A stretch of 64,000 bases of DNA from Diphasiastrum complanatum (Eukaryota; Streptophyta; Lycopodiopsida; Lycopodiales; Lycopodiaceae), in NCBI GenBank assembly GCA_029204225.1, contig CM055104.1:23294285-23358284 (forward strand). The letters run 5' to 3'. Every line of letters starts with the position of its first letter. Within the stretch, counting starts at the first letter, position 1. The notes below the pieces were generated by a model, which saw only the letters and a program-made list of their open reading frames with translations, did not search any database and was not told where the DNA came from. The translations under genes were made by a program, and so were the position numbers. This document shows, piece after piece, positions 55,912-64,000 of the stretch.

Positions 55912-57432
55912 CTATGTGCTATGCTTAGCAATTGACTCCATCTCCTCTCCCATGGCCTTGACCCAAATGTCATCATCCTTCGCTTCACCATAAGTCGAAG
56001 GTTCTTTGCTTTGAATAATAGTAGATAAGAGAGCATAATTTTCCTCATACCTTTCAGGTTGAGTCTTCTCTCTTGTTGATCTTCGTAGCTCTCCCTGGTT
56101 AGATGATCCTGGAAAGTCATCTATGTCGCGGCTCTCCAACAATCTCTCAAACCACTTAGGGAGCTTCCTATCAGGTGATCGGCTTCTTGGTGATAATGTA
56201 TCCCACGGTACATCCTTCTCCTTGCGTTTGTCACTTGCAACTTCAATCCTTCTTGCACCAAAAGGTTTGTCCCTACCTCTCCAACCTGTCTCTTGAGGTT
56301 GAGTAGTAGTATCTTGAGATGTATCCTCATGTTCATCACTCGGAAGGTCAATGAATGGATCATCATCAGGTGGTATCCTCACTATACCATCTTTCCTAGT
56401 GGATGTGTCTATCTTCTCAGCATCCTCGTCTTCATACATCTTGGATTCATCAAAGGTAACATCACGGCTTACATGGATTTTGTTTTCCACTGGATCAAAA
56501 CATCTATAGCCCTTCACACGATCATCATATCCTAGGAATATGCACTTGATAGCTTTTACATCAAGTTTATGTCTCTCTTCCTTAGGAACGTATACAAAGG
56601 CCTTATATCCAAAGATTCGCAAGTGGTTCACCTTTGGCTTCTTCTTCGTGAATGCTTCCTCAGGTGTTATCTTTGGTATGGCAATGGTAGGACTTCTATT
56701 TTGAAGATAGACTACCGTGCTATATGCTTCTGACCAAAAATATTTTGGTAGTTTCATCGAAACTAGCATAGATCTGGCACTTTCCACAATCGTACGATTC
56801 TTGTGCTCAGCTACACCATTGAGAGCAGGAGTATGAGCTTGCGTAAATTGTCTTTCAATCCCACATTGATCACAAAGATCATTGAAGTCATTAGACTTGT
56901 ACTCACCTCCACTATCTGATCTTAGGACTTTGATGTTCCTACCTGTCTGATTTTCGACCAATGCTTTGAAGCTCTTTAAGTTATCAAATGCATCTGATTT
57001 CTTTTTCAAGAAGTAGATCCACGTGTTACGTGACATATCATCAATAAAGGTCATGAAATAGAAGGCTTTACCTAAGGACATGGTCCTCATAGGCCCGCAT
57101 AAATATGTGTGGATTAAATCCAGGATGTTCTTTGCTCTTGCAACACTCCCTTTATTGAACTTCTCTCGATGCTGCTTCCCATATACACAAGATTCGCACA
57201 TCGATTTCAAGTGATCTTCTATGGTAGGCAATCCTGTTACGATCTCCAATTTTCTCATCAAACTGAGGCTTCCCAAGTTCAAGTGACCAAGCCTCTTATG
57301 CCACAACTCAGTTTGCGATGGAATGGACAATACAAGTCCGTGCTGCCCCTTAATTGTAGCATTCAACCTGTACAATTTTGTATTGCGCTCTCTTACTCCA
57401 TCCGAAATAACTTTGAACTTACAAAGCAACAA
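55912..57432 (-). pseudogene. Copia D integrase
   Basis: A 506-codon open frame. ELWHKRLGHLNLGSLSLMRK (zinc region) is followed by CESCVYGKQHREKF. The first catalytic position reads LIHTYLCGPM: codon 57103-57105 encodes Tyr where the family has Asp, so strand transfer should be abolished. The other two acidic residues are present (LRSDSGGEY and NGVAEHKN). FIDDMSRNTWIYFLKKKSDA and VNHLRIFGYKAFVYVP lie in order. An acidic linker rich in Asp, Thr and Ser leads toward RT. Confidence 0.92.
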
Positions 57433-58595
57433 TCATGGGCGAATTCTACTTTCAACTTTTGATCAGTAATGACTCCAATAGAAAGTAGATTTTTCTTCAA
57501 ACCTGGTACGTAAAGTACCTCCCTAATCATCCTGCTTTTGCCATCAGGTAGTTGGATTGAAACGATGCCTATCCCCTTGATCTTGCACGCCTCACCATTT
57601 TCTTGTGAAACAGATGTTCCATTATCCAACACCTTCAAACTACTGAACCAATTCTTGTTACCTGTCATGTGTCTTGTGGCTCCCGAGTCAATATACCATG
57701 CTTGATCATTTTGATTAGATGACAATGCAGATATGAAGATGCTAGAGTCTTCAATCTCACCCTCATCAACAAGGTTACCTGTTTGTTTTGGTTTCCCCTT
57801 GCCTTGTTCCACCATGAATTTGCGACATTCACTCTTCCAATGGCCCTTTTTACCACAATAGAAGCACTTGTCTTTCTTCTTAGTTTTACTGGAAGATCCC
57901 TTGTCTTCCTGAGACTTGGCAAATTGCTGCTTAGACTTCTTCTTGCCCTTACCCTTGCCTTGTTTAGGGCATGTCGCAAGTGCTTGATCGTCAGTATTTT
58001 GACGTCTAGCTTTCACCGTTTCTCGCCGTTGCTCTTCCTGCATCAAGATTCTTGTGAGCTCATCAAAGGTTGGCAATCTTTCTCTTGATGCTATTCTGCT
58101 CACAAACATTTGATAGGGTTATGCAATGCTGCATAATGCATTGTGCACCAGCTCCACATCACATATGCGCTCACCAATAGAATGCAGTTCATCTCTCATT
58201 GTCTTGATTCTGGTCATGTACGTCTGAATGTGCTCTCCTTGCTCCATGCAGGCACTATTCAACTTTGACTTCAGAAACATGATTCTTGACGGATTTGACG
58301 TTTCGAACTGCTTCTTTAGCACATCCCATGCTTGTCTGGGTGTCACAACATCACAAATGTGGGTAATGATGTGATCCTTCACTGACAAGTTAATGAAGGT
58401 CAAAGCTTTCCTCATCTTTTTGTCGAACACTTTGATATCTGCTTCATTTAGCGGCCTTCTCTCATCAGCTATGATGACTTCCCACATGTCTTTCTCCATT
58501 AGTATGTTTTTCATTTTGAATTTTCACACTGCATAGTTAGAAATCCCGTCCAATTTGCTACTTTCACTCAAAATGGACTCTCCCATGTTTGCCAT
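57433..58595 (-). pseudogene. gag: Copia D gag and protease
   Basis: It starts at the ATG complementary to 58593-58595 (MANMGESILSESSKLDGISN). A TGA replaces the Trp of NYAVW. KNILMEKDMWEVIIADERRP, TPRQAWDVLKKQFETSNPSR and MFLKSKLNSACMEQGEHIQT form the gag core. A frame break near 58110 leads into a Lys-rich segment and a perfect zinc knuckle, CFYCGKKGHWKSEC. The protease active site follows as WYIDSGATRHMTGN, then VLYVPGLKKNLLSIGVI. The frame overlaps the integrase frame at 57393-57432, so a further frame change is needed. Confidence 0.9.
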
Positions 58596-59863
58596 CGCAA
58601 AACTGCTTGAAACTTCTGCCGTAGGCTAAAAATAGTATGTCGAGGCCAACAGTGATGTCAGAAGTTGAAAATAATGACCTGCACTTTTTTCCTTACCAGG
58701 CCACTCGCCGCTTTTCCACCAATTTGAAAGCCAAATCGGCGTCACCTTCCGAAATGCACTCAATCGTCAACTCCCAACAACGTGCCCAGTGGAATGGTAA
58801 AATCACTTCTGGCGTACTCTGAACACTTTTTCCGCTGTAATCACCCTATTTTGCTGTATTGTACATGCAGGTACAGTCCGAGTGCCCTTCGTTTGGAGGT
58901 TATAGCCTTTCGTTTGGGTCAAAATGGGCAAAGGACCCAAAAATAGGGACTTTTCTAGTTTTTGAACTGTTTCTTCACCTTGAAGAAACTTCACTCTTCA
59001 CTTGTGAAGGGACTCAACTCCAATTTCAGTATGAAAATTTTTAATGAAGTTCAAGGCTAAAATGTACTTCCAATGGTTGAATCTGATCCAACTGTGGATA
59101 TCCCTTCTGGGTAGCACAATCTGAGCCGTCGATCTTGTAACTCCTCTATCCAATGGATCTGAGCACTTTTGTGCACCAATGGAGAGTCTTGTAGACACTG
59201 TCCACTTCGAAATGCTACGCTCTCACCCTGGTTCCATGTGTGAACTGTCCGCGACCTCCCTGTCTGCGGTCGCGCCTCCCCACATTGATTTTTGTTTGAT
59301 CTAACTCGTCTGTGGATCGATTTGAGCACAATTTGAGGCCTAGATCAGGGTTGCCCTACTGATTCCAAGACTATAGAGTGTTCACTCAAGAAATTCCGTG
59401 GAGAAACGGTGATTTTAGCTCAACTTGACAAAATGGCTTTTTTCACCTTTTACCGCAAATCTGCTAGGTTAACTGTCTGGAGACAAATCTCTGACATAAA
59501 CCTTAGAATCTCTCCATAGTTGGTTGACAATGTGATTATTTTCCTTCCTGTCCTTACGGCATCCAAAACGGTCCACAAACAGCGAAGAAATCACCAGTTA
59601 TGTATAAAAACCATAATCCCAAACCCGGTTTCAATTTTCAGCTGGCTTCAAAATTGTCAATTTTTCACCAGAATTTTCCCTGTCTGATGCTATTCATAGG
59701 GTAATAGTCCATCTGTTGAGCTTAGCAAGCCTCTATAAACTAGAAACCGTGCACCAGTGCTTCTCTTTCCGTCTTCAACCCGCCGTAAACCCCGAACTCT
59801 CAGAAGACAGTTCTCTCGAAGCTCTCTTCAACGGCGATGCTGTACTATGTACACTCCCTGTAC
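58596..59863 (-). other. Copia D untranslated leader
   Basis: About 1.27 kb between primer-binding site and gag start, without open frames that show motifs. Such long leaders usually hold packaging signals. Nothing specific was identified. Confidence 0.6.
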
Positions 59864-59876
59864 GGCTCTGATTCCA
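59864..59876 (-). promoter_or_regulatory. Copia D primer-binding site
   Basis: The complement reads TGGAATCAGAGCC, one base off TGGTATCAGAGC, and lies two to three bases inside the LTR. Confidence 0.82.
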
Positions 59877-59878
59877 AC

Positions 59879-60148
59879 TTAGAATTTGCTTTGCACAGGA
59901 ACACAGATCATGCTACACAGTAACACAGACAGAAAACACTCTACACAACAAGCTCACATAGCAACTGTATTTCTCAAAATGAAATTACACTGTACATATA
60001 GTTGTTCACTCAGGCAACCCATGCATGACCCAGGTTGCCATTGGCGGGACACGTGTCCCGTCGACTTGCCTCGTCGCAAGGCCAACTGGTCCTTATCCAC
60101 TGATGGGACCCACAGTACAGTAACACAGTGATTCTACTTTAATTCTAA
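59879..60148 (-). repeat. Copia D 5' LTR
   Basis: 270 bases, TTAGAATTTGC to AATTCTAA, the partner of 54156-54425. Most of the 14 differences are transitions, and 10 fall in the second half. Confidence 0.92.
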
Positions 60149-60150
60149 CT

Positions 60151-60332
60151 CTCCATTTTCGAAGTTCTTTGCCAAGAGTAGCTATTGGCTTCTCCTCTAT
60201 TGGTTCTACCCATTTCCAGAGACATTTGCCCTTCAATATGAGTGAAGTCTTTAATTTTCAAATCAAATAGTTTGAACCTTCTGGATCCAAGATCGTAGTG
60301 ATCTTAGCCTGAATATTGCTGATCGATGACAT
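60151..60332 (-). pseudogene. gag: Copia C gag N-terminus
   Basis: The gag start of copia C, at the ATG complementary to 60330-60332, resumes on the right side of copia D. The wording parallels copia E (ITTILDPEG, LLLKG-like blocks). It is separated from the rest of its gag by the 6-kb insertion. Confidence 0.8.
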
Positions 60333-60410
60333 CTTCTATTTTCTGAATCAACTCCAAATAGCAGCTTGTTGATGGATGTATGAAGAATGCTGAGAGGGGT
60401 ACGAAGGTAC

Positions 60411-60532
60411 CACTGTATTGACTCTGACTTGCTTTGATACCACTGTATCAGCAGTAATATGCTCTGATACCACTGTATTGACTCTGACTTGCTCTGATAC
60501 CATTGTATCAGCACTTATACGCTCTGATACCA
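60411..60532 (-). promoter_or_regulatory. Fourfold tandem primer-binding site of copia C
   Basis: GCTCTGATACCA (or GCTTTGATACCA) starts at 60431, 60461, 60491 and 60521, exactly 30 bases apart. In element orientation each is TGGTATCAGAGC preceded by ACA(G/A). The 30-bp units alternate A-B-A-B: the A units (60411, 60471) differ by one base and the B units (60441, 60501) by about four. A partial fifth start, GGTACCACTGTATTG, lies at 60406. Only the copy at 60521 adjoins the LTR. Confidence 0.93.
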
Positions 60533-60533
60533 C

Positions 60534-61332
60534 TGTAGGAGAAATAGTAATTATTCTTCCACAGAGAACATGATGAAAGTTTGAATAAATCAAACTAATA
60601 TCAGTGTCTTCAATCGTGTTTGTTTCTGATCTATGTACTAATAGAACAGTATTTACCTTGATTGAATCAACGTGCAGAAATAATATGCGGAATTAAGAGA
60701 CAACTTAAGACAATTTTAGACAAACAGAAACTATTGATCAAAACCGAATTTATAATTCTGAATCTGAATCAGTATACATCTCTTGGTGTCTTATCTCGCT
60801 GTTGTGTCTCTGATTGAATGAGTCTGAGAGTCTCTTCAGTTTGTGTGTATGTTACAAGAAGTAGTGCACATGTATTTATATTGCTACATGATAGGTCTTT
60901 TGGCCTTTTAATTATATAGGTATTTTTGCCTTTTAATTCTGTAACAGTAGATCTAACCGTTTAAGATGGTTGATATTCAAACCGACACTCTGTTTCTAGG
61001 GCCGAATAATTTTGGTTCGCGAATATTTCATGACAGTCTGTCTCTTCGTCACAGCTTCGTGTTTCGTGAATTATTCGCGACACTTGTCTCTTCGTAATAT
61101 CTTCGTGTTTCGTGAATTGCTGGCAATAGATGACAATCTTTGAGCTTGAAGAAGAATCCAAAATATTTCGCAAATTGTTCGCCTTAGGCAACAATTTCTT
61201 GACAGGTGAGCTTTGAACAAGAAACGAAATATTTTGCAACAAGATTCTGTTCGCGAATCTTTTGAGCTTCAACAAGAAACCATGAGCTTCTACAAGAAAC
61301 TTTTGCATCTTGCAGGCATGCTAAGTTTGACA
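60534..61332 (-). repeat. Copia C 5' LTR
   Basis: 799 bases from TGTAGGAGAAATAG to AAGTTTGACA (TG...CA). It is related to the copia E LTR at 17518 and, inverted, to 61709-62256. It carries several TTCGCGAAT and CGTGAATTATTCGCG words. Confidence 0.88.
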
Positions 61333-61708
61333 TAGCTCGACGTCCACACTGATTTCAGTGCGGGCCCATAACCATTGACAGGACAATTGAATAATTGCAA
61401 ACAGAATGACTCAATGAATGCAATAAAAAATAACCATTACAAGGATAATTGAATTGAAAAACTAGCTGACAAATCATGCCTTCAAATCAACAAAAAGAGG
61501 TACCTATCAGTTTGCATGCTTCTTACTTATAGCCTACTGATCTTCTATGATTGTTCAATGACACATCATCAAAAAAGTGCCTAACTACTTTATGCCTTTC
61601 TTTTAACACCCACCAATGTGCATATGAACATGACATTCTACTATTGACTAACTGACAGTTGAATTGCCCTCAACATTTCTGCTTCTTCTGGCAATCTTTA
61701 AGAGCCAA
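61333..61708. other. Spacer between inverted LTRs, no feature seen
   Basis: 376 bases of AT-rich DNA with no open frame or repeat. It separates two copia C-type LTRs in opposite orientation. Confidence 0.5.
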
Positions 61709-62256
61709 GTGTCGTGAATAATTCGCGAAACAGAAGCTGTGACGAAGAGACAGACTGTCGCAAAATGTTCGCGAACAGAGATTATTTGACCTTGAAAACA
61801 GAGCGTCTGTTTGAATATCAACTATCATAAACGATTAGATCTACTGTTACAGAATTAAAAGACAAAAAGACTTATAATTAAAAGGCCAAAAGACCTGTCC
61901 TTATAGCAATATAAATACATGTGCACTACTCGTTGTAACATACACTTAAAACTGGAGAGACTCTTAGCCTCCTTCAATCAGAGACACAACAACGAGATAA
62001 GACAACAAGAGATGTATACAAATTCAGGTTCAGAATTATAAATTCGTTTCTGATCAATAGTTTCTGTTTGTCTAAAATTGTCTTAAGTTGTCTCTTAAGT
62101 TTGCATATTATTTTTGCACGCTAATTCAATCAAGGTAAAGATTGTTCTATTAATACATAGATCAGAAACAAACTCAATTGAAGACACTAATATTATTTGA
62201 TTTAATCAAACTCTCATCGTGTTCTCTGTGGAAGAATAATTACTATTTTTTCTACA
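61709..62256 (+). repeat. Copia C-type LTR, plus orientation, lacking its outer end
   Basis: It matches the reverse complement of about 60534-61080 with substitutions and ends TTTTTCTACA, the LTR end. No primer-binding site follows, so it is a 3' LTR or a solo LTR. About the first 250 bases of the LTR are missing. Confidence 0.85.
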
Positions 62257-62279
62257 AATGACATGTACCATTAATTGGC

Positions 62280-63790
62280 CCAAATATTTATTGTACCTTC
62301 ATGGAATGAGGACGTTGACCAACAAGCCCATCACACATAGGGTGATTGGGTGGAAGGTATCGAGTGTGGCCCTCAAAAACCATCTTTCGTAGATGTTGTG
62401 AGTGACGTGCTTGCAAATACTTGTCACAAATGTGACATCCATTGTAGCCACTAGTTTGGAGCCCTACATTGAGACAAAACAACCAACTTAATTGTGAGTC
62501 CAATGTTCGAATTGGAAGAAAATTTGTAAATGCACATAAAATTTAATATAATACCATGAATCGAACCAATAACAAGGATATCTCACCTGAACATTCCCCA
62601 TATCCAAGAAAGTCATGCATCGTCCACATCAAGATCCCCTTTACCACAAAATCTCTTTGTCTCAGTGGTCTTGATATATCTCTCACTTGAACTCCTTGCC
62701 ATAGAATCTTTACTCATCTATCAAGGGATCCATATACACGTCCATATTTTTTGCCTTGTATTTTCCTGGGATAAGAAGGGCGAGCATTAGGTGCCCCATC
62801 TTGATACTTAGCCAAGGGGGGATGTTGTAATTTACATGGACAACTGGCCAAGTGGACCATGATGTGGAGCGCAAACCGAATGGATTCACACCATCCATTG
62901 CCAACAGCCAGGCTCATTCCTAAACTCATGCCAAGTAGCATCCACATGCTTCCATGCTGGAGAATTGACAGGGATCCTCATAGTATCGTCCGATGAACGA
63001 TTGCTCAAATGTCATGTCATTAGCTCTATGATGGAATTACACTTAAACATGTGGCATATCTTGGGTATGATGGGAAAATATCTTACCACCTTGGCGGCTA
63101 TGGTCGCTCCTTGTAAATCTTGCCTGTAGCGATGTTCTCCATAGCGTGGACACGTGCTTGCCTCCTCACACTCATCTCAATATAATATGCAATCATTGGG
63201 ACATGCATGAATAATCTTGTAATCCATGCCGATGGTGGATAGCATTTTCTTGGCTTCTTGTCGAGACACCACCATGGTGTTATTTGGAGGCAACATTTTT
63301 CTGAGCAAACTGTGATAAAATATCTATTTATGTAATTAGTAATATATAGCTTCTTACAATGCATGAAAAAATAAAATGAGATGAGATCAGTTTGTCTATA
63401 ACACACAAGACGCTCACATCCGACCACCCGTACTTAGTTTGCAAGCTCAAAAGTAACAAACAAGCTCGCAAGTTTGACATTTGTCCACCTCGTACAAAGG
63501 AGTGAATGCCAAGCCACACATCATCTCTTCTTCCCTTGTCAATGTGGCCTTGGGTGGGTTCGTGAAGAATGCATCCATCATGCCATCCATGTCCCCCTCG
63601 TGATCATGCGCTGTGAATGGCACATCCTCGTGTATTGTGTTTCCTTGGGACATATATTCATGCAAGTCCACGGGTGGTGTATGCGAGGAAAGTGGTGGCT
63701 CTCTTGCGCTTGCACGTTTGAATCTTGTGGATTACATGGCAACATCTGGTTGAATTCTCCGATAGTCAAAATAGATTTACACATTTTAGA
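62280..63790 (-). pseudogene. CACTA (En/Spm) Tnp2 transposase
   Basis: Minus strand. The start near 63672 reads MDLHEYMSQGNTIHED, followed by HEGDMDGMMDAFFT; after a frame change comes RACLLLLSLQTKYGWSDVS. A likely intron (about 63310-63430) separates this from KMLPPNNTMVVSRQEAKKML, STIGMDYKIIHACPNDCILY and a Cys-containing segment. MAMDGVNPFGLRSTSWSTWP, VVHVNYNIPPWLSIKMGHLM and NMDVYMDPLIDE are the hallmark central blocks. GYNGCHICDKYLQARHSQHL and YLPPNHPM close the visible part. Tnp2 binds element ends and catalyses excision. Several stops and frame breaks make this copy inactive. Confidence 0.9.
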
Positions 63791-64000
63791 AAAAAATCTC
63801 TACTTGTATTGATACATCTGTTGATAATAATTAGATCTATTAGCTGGGGTGAGAATTAGTGGAGGTCGAAACAAATCTTGAAATATGTGGGTCTGTTTAA
63901 GACAGTATACCATCACTTATTCCAAGGTGCACTTTGACCTCTGCTCATAAATTTTTACATAAATCTTCTATTTTTTTGTTGTAGATGCACATTTTGTAGT
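63791..64000. other. Right edge, no feature seen
   Basis: AT-rich DNA upstream of the Tnp2 remnant, possibly the transposon's 5' region. No CACTA terminal repeat is visible before the window ends. Confidence 0.4.

Larger units (their letters stand above)
54153..60150 (-). mobile_element. Copia retrotransposon D, complete, inserted into copia C
   Basis: Two LTRs, polypurine tract, primer-binding site and gag-protease-integrase-RT-RNase H are all present on the minus strand. The copia C gag sequence stops at AAACTCC on the left and resumes at CTCCATTTTCG on the right. In copia E the same place reads AAACTCCATTCTCG, so CTCC is the likely shared target. About 6.0 kb. Confidence 0.94.

Noticed and set aside
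57169-57462. Plus-strand 97-codon frame opposite copia D integrase
   Set aside because: It is a shadow of the long minus-strand integrase frame.
60411-60532. Minisatellite unrelated to the element
   Set aside because: Each unit contains the primer-binding site and the last unit sits at the normal position beside the LTR, so the array is derived from that site.

Overview
The window is plant nuclear DNA made almost entirely of decayed transposable elements. I find no convincing intact host gene, rRNA, tRNA or CRISPR array. Plant origin is inferred from Ty1/copia and Ty3/gypsy (including chromodomain) retrotransposons, initiator-Met-type primer-binding sites (TGGTATCAGAGC), CACTA Tnp2 transposase and long dinucleotide microsatellites. 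The nested, truncated layout fits a large repeat-rich genome; the species cannot be told from the sequence.

Layout. 1-3170: (GA)n, then a degenerate Ty3/gypsy pol. 3171-6773: a TATA-led non-coding stretch and an unidentified low-complexity/coiled-coil ORF (ORF X, copy 1). 6781-11781: copia A, lacking its 5' LTR. 11782-15740: unassigned DNA, the copia H 3' end with its LTR, and a doubtful RT-like relic. 16006-19990: copia E (minus strand) cut by a chromodomain gypsy 3' end with LTR. 19992-22455: (GA)78 and two minus-strand copia 5' ends. 22456-25550: ORF X copy 2. 25551-28806: a promoter-like stretch, a 331-bp copia fragment, and gypsy II with an internal 678-bp inversion. 28807-31357: a ~60-bp periodic motif array, an unidentified ORF Y, and an LTR ending at a gypsy-type primer-binding site. 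32545-36276: minus-strand copia composite, largely repeated at 46579-49186. 36640-40460: copia F. 40461-42440: CACTA scrap and gypsy III LTR plus gag. 42867-43081: compound microsatellite. 43552-46578: copia gag scrap and copia G, which carries an unknown ORF. 49187-50170: CACTA 3' end. 51225-61332: copia C, split by a complete insertion of copia D at about 54153-60150. 61709-62256: a C-type LTR in opposite orientation. 62280-63790: CACTA Tnp2.

The genes do not form a working pathway. Nearly every reading frame is broken, and several catalytic residues are replaced. The best-preserved unit is copia D: two 270-bp LTRs about 95% identical, PPT, PBS and all domains, but with stops and a lost integrase aspartate. 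The most notable observations are tandem copies of the copia primer-binding site, a five-member CCAAT array at 33-bp spacing in an LTR, a CGACAC array at about 60 bp, an exactly delimited internal inversion, two short duplications at breakpoints or inside an LTR, and a 98%-identical copia fragment joined in frame behind a CCAAT/TATA promoter. Coordinates of degenerate elements are approximate to some tens of bases, and identities were counted or judged by eye.
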